Source: Phallusia mammillata (Eukaryota > Chordata > Ascidiacea > Phlebobranchia > Ascidiidae). From it: DNA of 64,000 nucleotides. A program made the translations under genes and the position numbers. Positions 60,001-64,000 of this stretch are shown piece by piece (position 1 is the stretch's first letter; each line of letters starts with the position of its first letter). The notes under the pieces are model-generated. The model was not told where the DNA came from and ran no database searches. It saw only the letters and a program-made list of their open reading frames with translations. Location of the stretch: contig QLIY01000545.1 in NCBI GenBank assembly GCA_003260075.1, positions 17,706-81,705 on the forward strand, written 5' to 3'.

Positions 60001-61108
60001 CAATCATGTATTTGCTGTGAATTTGTTGTGATTCATACAATGTAGTGTTGAAATTTGTGCATCATTAATTGCTGTGCAAAATAACATGAGCAAAAATTTA
60101 GGTATTTTCATTACATGTTTTTGATGTTGTATATCTGCAGCTTTGTGTGTAATATTTGGTGTCTAATCTAGTGGATGTCATCTATGGTATAACTTTTCAC
60201 ATTGCCTTATCACTGTGTAAACTCTACAGTGACATTTACATAAGTTGTGTCACATTTAGGTTCACCCAGGGGGGGGGGAATGTCATCTATATAACTTTTC
60301 ACATTGCCTTATCACTCTACAGTGACATTTACATAAGTTGTGTCACATTTAGGTTCACCCATGTACAACACCTTAACTCCTAAGAACATGAAGGGGAGCC
60401 CAATGACTTCTCACAGTTTGGAATTCCTGGATAGCGCATATGTTGATCCAAAGCTACTCATGAACTCTGGCAAGCCATCTGTCACAGCACTGGCCAACCT
60501 ATTCAGGCCAAAAACTTTGCTGGATAAAGCACGCTACAACACAGGGTAGGTTTTGTTTATGTTTCCTTGCAGTTGCTTCCTGTTATATGGGCAGGTTAAA
60601 ATATTCTATTACATTGTGATGCTGCGGTTGCACCCTGGGTGAAAATGTCATTGTGTTGTGCATTATGTGTGAAATACAATGGTAATTTTTGCCCCATACA
60701 AAGAGTCAATGCATATTGTCCTTTGCTCTGTTCTATTACTCATTTCTTCACTTCTGTTATTTGGCCTACTGGGTGGCGAACAACATTTGTCTCAAATGTA
60801 ACAAAAGAGAAAAATAGTGTACACGTTGATATTTCTATCCAAATACTAAAAAAGTTGTGCCTTTTTAGGTGGCTGGACAGTTCAAGATGCCTGATGGAGC
60901 AAGGTGGGGGGGGGGAAACAACATTTGTCTCAAATGTAACAAAAGAGAAAAATAGTGTACATGTTGATATTTCTATCCAAATACTAAAAAGTTATGCCTT
61001 TTTAGGTGGCTGGACAGTTCAAGATGCCTGATGGAGCAAGGTGTAAAAGAACATGACACAATTTCCCTCAGATACAAGTTCTATTCCTTCTTCGACCTTA
61101 ATCCAAAG
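57061..61108 (+). CDS. Kindlin (fermitin family homolog), 5' part
   Basis: FERM-domain adaptor that binds integrin beta tails and activates integrins at focal adhesions. Six exons seen, 189 codons, continuous phase: 57061-57265, 58147-58280, 58518-58617, 59006-59176, 60353-60545, 61006-61108. The ATG at 57061 follows an in-frame stop and begins [20 protein letters not shown], the family start. The F0 domain spans roughly residues 1-95 ([26 protein letters not shown]) and F1 follows, with [10 protein letters not shown] and a charged loop (GKGEKNN), ending at [12 protein letters not shown] just before the second FERM lobe. The remaining FERM and PH domains lie beyond the window; no further exon is visible from 61109 to 64000. 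The acceptor regions of exons 5 and 6 are duplicated around G10 tracts. The vertebrate paralogue cannot be assigned. Confidence 0.93.
60173..60360. repeat. Direct duplication around G10 tract, kindlin exon 5 acceptor
   Basis: 60173-60268 and 60281-60360 match; the left copy includes the acceptor and nine bases of exon 5. Confidence 0.75.
60777..61040. repeat. Direct duplication around G10 tract, kindlin exon 6
   Basis: 60777-60905 and 60916-61041 match (ACAACATTTGTCTCAAATG); the left copy includes the acceptor and the first 37 bases of exon 6 (60869-60905). Confidence 0.75.
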
Positions 61109-64000
61109 GTAAATATACATGCATATTTATTCTGAAATTGACATGTTAACAGGCACTGTATTGCAAATGGGACCTTTTTTTCAACAACCATTTGTCCTTG
61201 ACTGGATATACATATCTACATATTTAATAAATCCTAATTTCCAAGACTGTGCTTTTTAATACAAACAGTTGAGCTAAAATACCCTAATTACCAAAAAAGG
61301 TGCATACATGGTTGCTACAGAATCCATACATATTATTTAATACATACAAGTAGAGTTACGAGAAACATATCATTAAATATTTTCCCATGACTTCCGTGGT
61401 TAAGACTGAAAACCGCAAAGAGATTGTCAAACAAAACCCGTATTGTTTCATTGCTGTGTGAAGTTGGGTTTAAAAAATGTAATTAGATAAGCAGTTCTCT
61501 GAAACATATGTGGTCGTTGGTCCAATCTTTCATTGGTTTGTTCATTATGTCTGTTTTGCATCTGCAGTTACAAGACTATGTACAGTGTTTGCAGACATTT
61601 TGTTGCATAATAATGTTGATTTTTTGTCAGAAATAATTTTAACTTTGGAGAGTGCTTTTTGTTTTCATAAACAAAACTTTTTTACCTTGAATCAAAAGCT
61701 TAATAATTTAGGACTTCCTAGTAAACCTACAATGGATGACTGAAGGAAATTCTCACAACTTACATTCATTGCCAATTTTTCAATATGCTTACCTTTATGG
61801 GTGTTTGTAACCTTGTGTCAACTATGTTGTCACCAGTACAACAATGATTCAGTCATTATTCTGCCCACCTAAGGATTTCGAACTATTTGTATGACTTAAG
61901 CAGTTTACAGAGTTAGTAACTTAACCAAACAATAGAGGTTTGGCTGTCATCTGGTAAACATTGTTGGCCTTTCCCATGGTTGTTTAAAAAACATTTTTTC
62001 TGTGATAGGATGATTTCATGCTTTTTGTTGTAGCCCATGGTTGAGTGTGTGAGTGTATGTGTCATAGTTTCATTAATTCCCTGAATTACACTCATTTAAG
62101 GACAGGTGGAAATATATAACTGTTTGTTAACAATTTCATACTTAATAATATCTTAAAAAGCAACCAAAGAATTCTTAAAAATACCAGAAAGGGTTGAATA
62201 TTTTTCTGGTTTATGTTTGCCTTTCATGGTTACGAGCAAAGTTAAAAGATAAAACTGTCGATTCGGATGCTTAAAGTGTGGAAAAAACACTTTTCATAAA
62301 GACTGGTAATCCGTCTAAGAATGCCTTGTTAAGGAGGGATGCACCAAAATATGCAGGCCAAAAACCACCAAGCACTGCTTTTTCCCACAAAAACTAGCTC
62401 TAGGCTGTAAGGAGAATGTGTAAGGCATCTGGTTCAATTGTGATGCTGCATGCACAGGCAATTACCTATTTGCTTTATGGTTAATGGTTTAAATATACAT
62501 ATGGCCTATTCTAAAAATTCCATGTTTTGAAGTTTGCTAATGTTTAAGTAACATCTCAAAAGTGAACAAACTGAAATATTTTAGTCATACACAAGTCCTT
62601 TTGATTTGATGTTTCTTTTTGACAAACATTAGTATTTGTTTTACTTGGATGTATTTACTACAGAGTAATACTACAATGGTCACACAACATATCTTACATT
62701 CCATCAAAATGGATGTGTTCGCATTGATGACGCATGCCATTGGAATTTCTTGTGTAACCCAAAATCATGGCAAAGAGCCTTGTAAATTTAATCGCGCATA
62801 ACCAGCCTCCAAAATGCATTGATCCTTTCCTTGGTTTGACGTAGAAAGGGAAATGAGCGCCGTTATTTGCTTCCCAAAGATACCGAGAAACGTTTAAGAC
62901 GAATAAGCAGAAACAAAGTGTGCTTAAAGGACGGGGTGGACGACCTATCATGTAATCGTTAATCTGGATGCGTATTCTTTCAATCGATTAGGCATCGTGC
63001 GCTGCAAAGCTGCATTACTGTTCCGCTGATGTTTAATTGAAATGTTTATCGCACGGTTTTTATTCTCGTGCGCTGAAAAACGTTTTTTGGTGTCTAAAGT
63101 GTATATTTTACACCAGAAAATTGTAAAAAACAGACGAGAGTAGAAAATTGTTGTCCTCAATTTGCCACCAATGTTTCATGTATTTTATCTCAGTTAGCCC
63201 CTTGGTCAAACGTACACTCCATCATTCATTGCCACCTTCAGTGCACAGCATAGGATGTTGCGTTTAAACACCTTTGCCCAGTTTGATGTCACTTACACGT
63301 ATACGCAACTTCCTTTGCCCTGCACAGTCCTTTTGTGTCCCGCGTTTGTTCAGCAAATTGGATTAGGGGATTAGAGGGCAGCTGTTTATGAGTTTTTACA
63401 CAGACTTGTGGTGTTTTGTGGTCTGTTCTGGCGCGTGCAGCCATCTGCTGACTTTGTGCATTGACCTTATTAGCTGGGAGCATATTTAAAACCAAAGCAC
63501 CGCTCCACATGCACATTCAGTGGATTTATTTTAAATCCATATATGTTTTGGATCTTGTACCCCATAAAACCAATACCTTATGTCGTTGCTTGATTGAAAC
63601 ACAATGTTAAAAAATTGGCTATGACATTAGGTTGTTTTTGTGACTTATATCAACTTTTCATTTCACTAACAATTTGAAAAATACCCCATAACCCCACCCC
63701 AGTTTGTTTTGGTTTTCTGGACCCTGTTATCGACTTAGGCCCAAATTCAGACATCTAGTTCTCCGATCCGAGACAAATGAGCCGTGCAGGCGTAACCTTA
63801 CCCGCTAGTAGCATCATGATTTATCTCAGTCTTTTGTACCTCGACTCACCTGAAGAAATAATGGCTCAGTTGCGTCCTGTCAACATCGTGGTTTGGAAAC
63901 CCGTTTCCGCCCCAAATAAAGCGGTTTATCCCCGTGGGAACTTTGGATTTGGGTCATTATAAATTTTCACCTTGGAGTTTTTCGTATTGTGCGGTCGGTT
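61109..64000. other. Kindlin intron 6 or beyond, no exon recognised
   Basis: The kindlin transcript must continue to the right, so this is most likely a long intron. I searched for the expected next segment (a YDAIRINQLYEQ-like start) and did not find it. No other supported gene is seen. Confidence 0.5.

Larger units (their letters stand above)
5354..60915. other. Set of 37 C or G tracts, probably converted assembly gaps
   Basis: C tracts: 5354-5364, 6344-6353, 6663-6672, 9612-9700, 10274-10284, 11805-11814, 15736-15745, 16998-17008, 19341-19350, 20368-20377, 20733-20743. G tracts: 28038-28047, 36967-36976, 37564-37573, 39473-39482, 40303-40312, 40647-40656, 41618-41627, 41762-41771, 41852-41861, 41998-42007, 42590-42599, 44537-44564, 47428-47437, 49318-49327, 49473-49482, 50031-50040, 50273-50282, 50531-50540, 50687-50733, 51016-51025, 51206-51217, 51409-51421, 51552-51561, 52512-52522, 60269-60278, 60906-60915. 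Most are exactly ten bases. In the 11-13 base cases that can be compared with the intact copy, one to three natural G residues lie beside the tract. They are best read as ten-N gaps written as G, with C marking reversed contigs. Counts were made by eye. Confidence 0.75.

Noticed and set aside
63777-63962. 61-aa open frame near the right edge (begins MSRAGVTLPASS)
   Set aside because: No domain recognised, does not match the expected next kindlin segment, and no clear splice sites.

Overview
The window looks like a chordate of the tunicate type, most like a Ciona-grade ascidian. It is AT-rich with compact multi-exon genes (short exons, introns mostly 0.1-1 kb), and five animal genes are readable exon by exon. 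The species is inferred from gene content, intron style and repeat style; nothing here proves it.

Layout. Positions 79-236 (+) hold a fragment resembling a Myb/SANT-like DNA-binding domain. Positions 1557-8262 (-) are a complete SLC26 anion transporter with a STAS domain (16 exons, about 735 aa). Positions 10904-16239 (-) are AGBL5/CCP5, a cytosolic carboxypeptidase that trims polyglutamate from tubulin (11 exons). Positions 17892-29003 (+) are a PIAS SUMO E3 ligase (14 exons, 782 aa), head to head with AGBL5. Positions 29004-33934 are transposon-rich and contain a 349-base N gap. Positions 33935-55860 (+) are Integrator subunit 1, INTS1 (about 40 exons, about 2267 codons). From 57061 (+) runs the 5' part of a kindlin (FERMT) gene, cut by the window end. 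The genes are unrelated in function (membrane transport, tubulin modification, SUMOylation, snRNA/RNA polymerase II processing, integrin activation), so this is a stretch of chromosome rather than a functional cluster.

Mobile DNA is abundant. Nine elements end in short inverted termini and are flanked by 8-bp target duplications, exact in seven and 7 of 8 in two (hAT type). There are also a TA-flanked element with a truncated relative, a TTA-flanked 77-bp element, a 1.56-kb element with 44-bp inverted ends, and a perfect 55-bp inverted repeat in a PIAS intron.

The strongest structural signal is technical. I count 37 long C or G tracts. Twenty-seven are exactly ten bases, seven more are 11-13, and three are long. 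Most sit between two near-identical direct copies of flanking sequence. Every tract left of 20743 is C and every tract right of 28038 is G. I read them as ten-N scaffold gaps rewritten as G, flanked by unmerged overlapping contig ends or haplotypes. If so, the apparent exon duplications and the apparent frameshift in AGBL5 are artefacts. The paired copies still act as a haplotype comparison, and one pair shows what looks like a hAT excision footprint.
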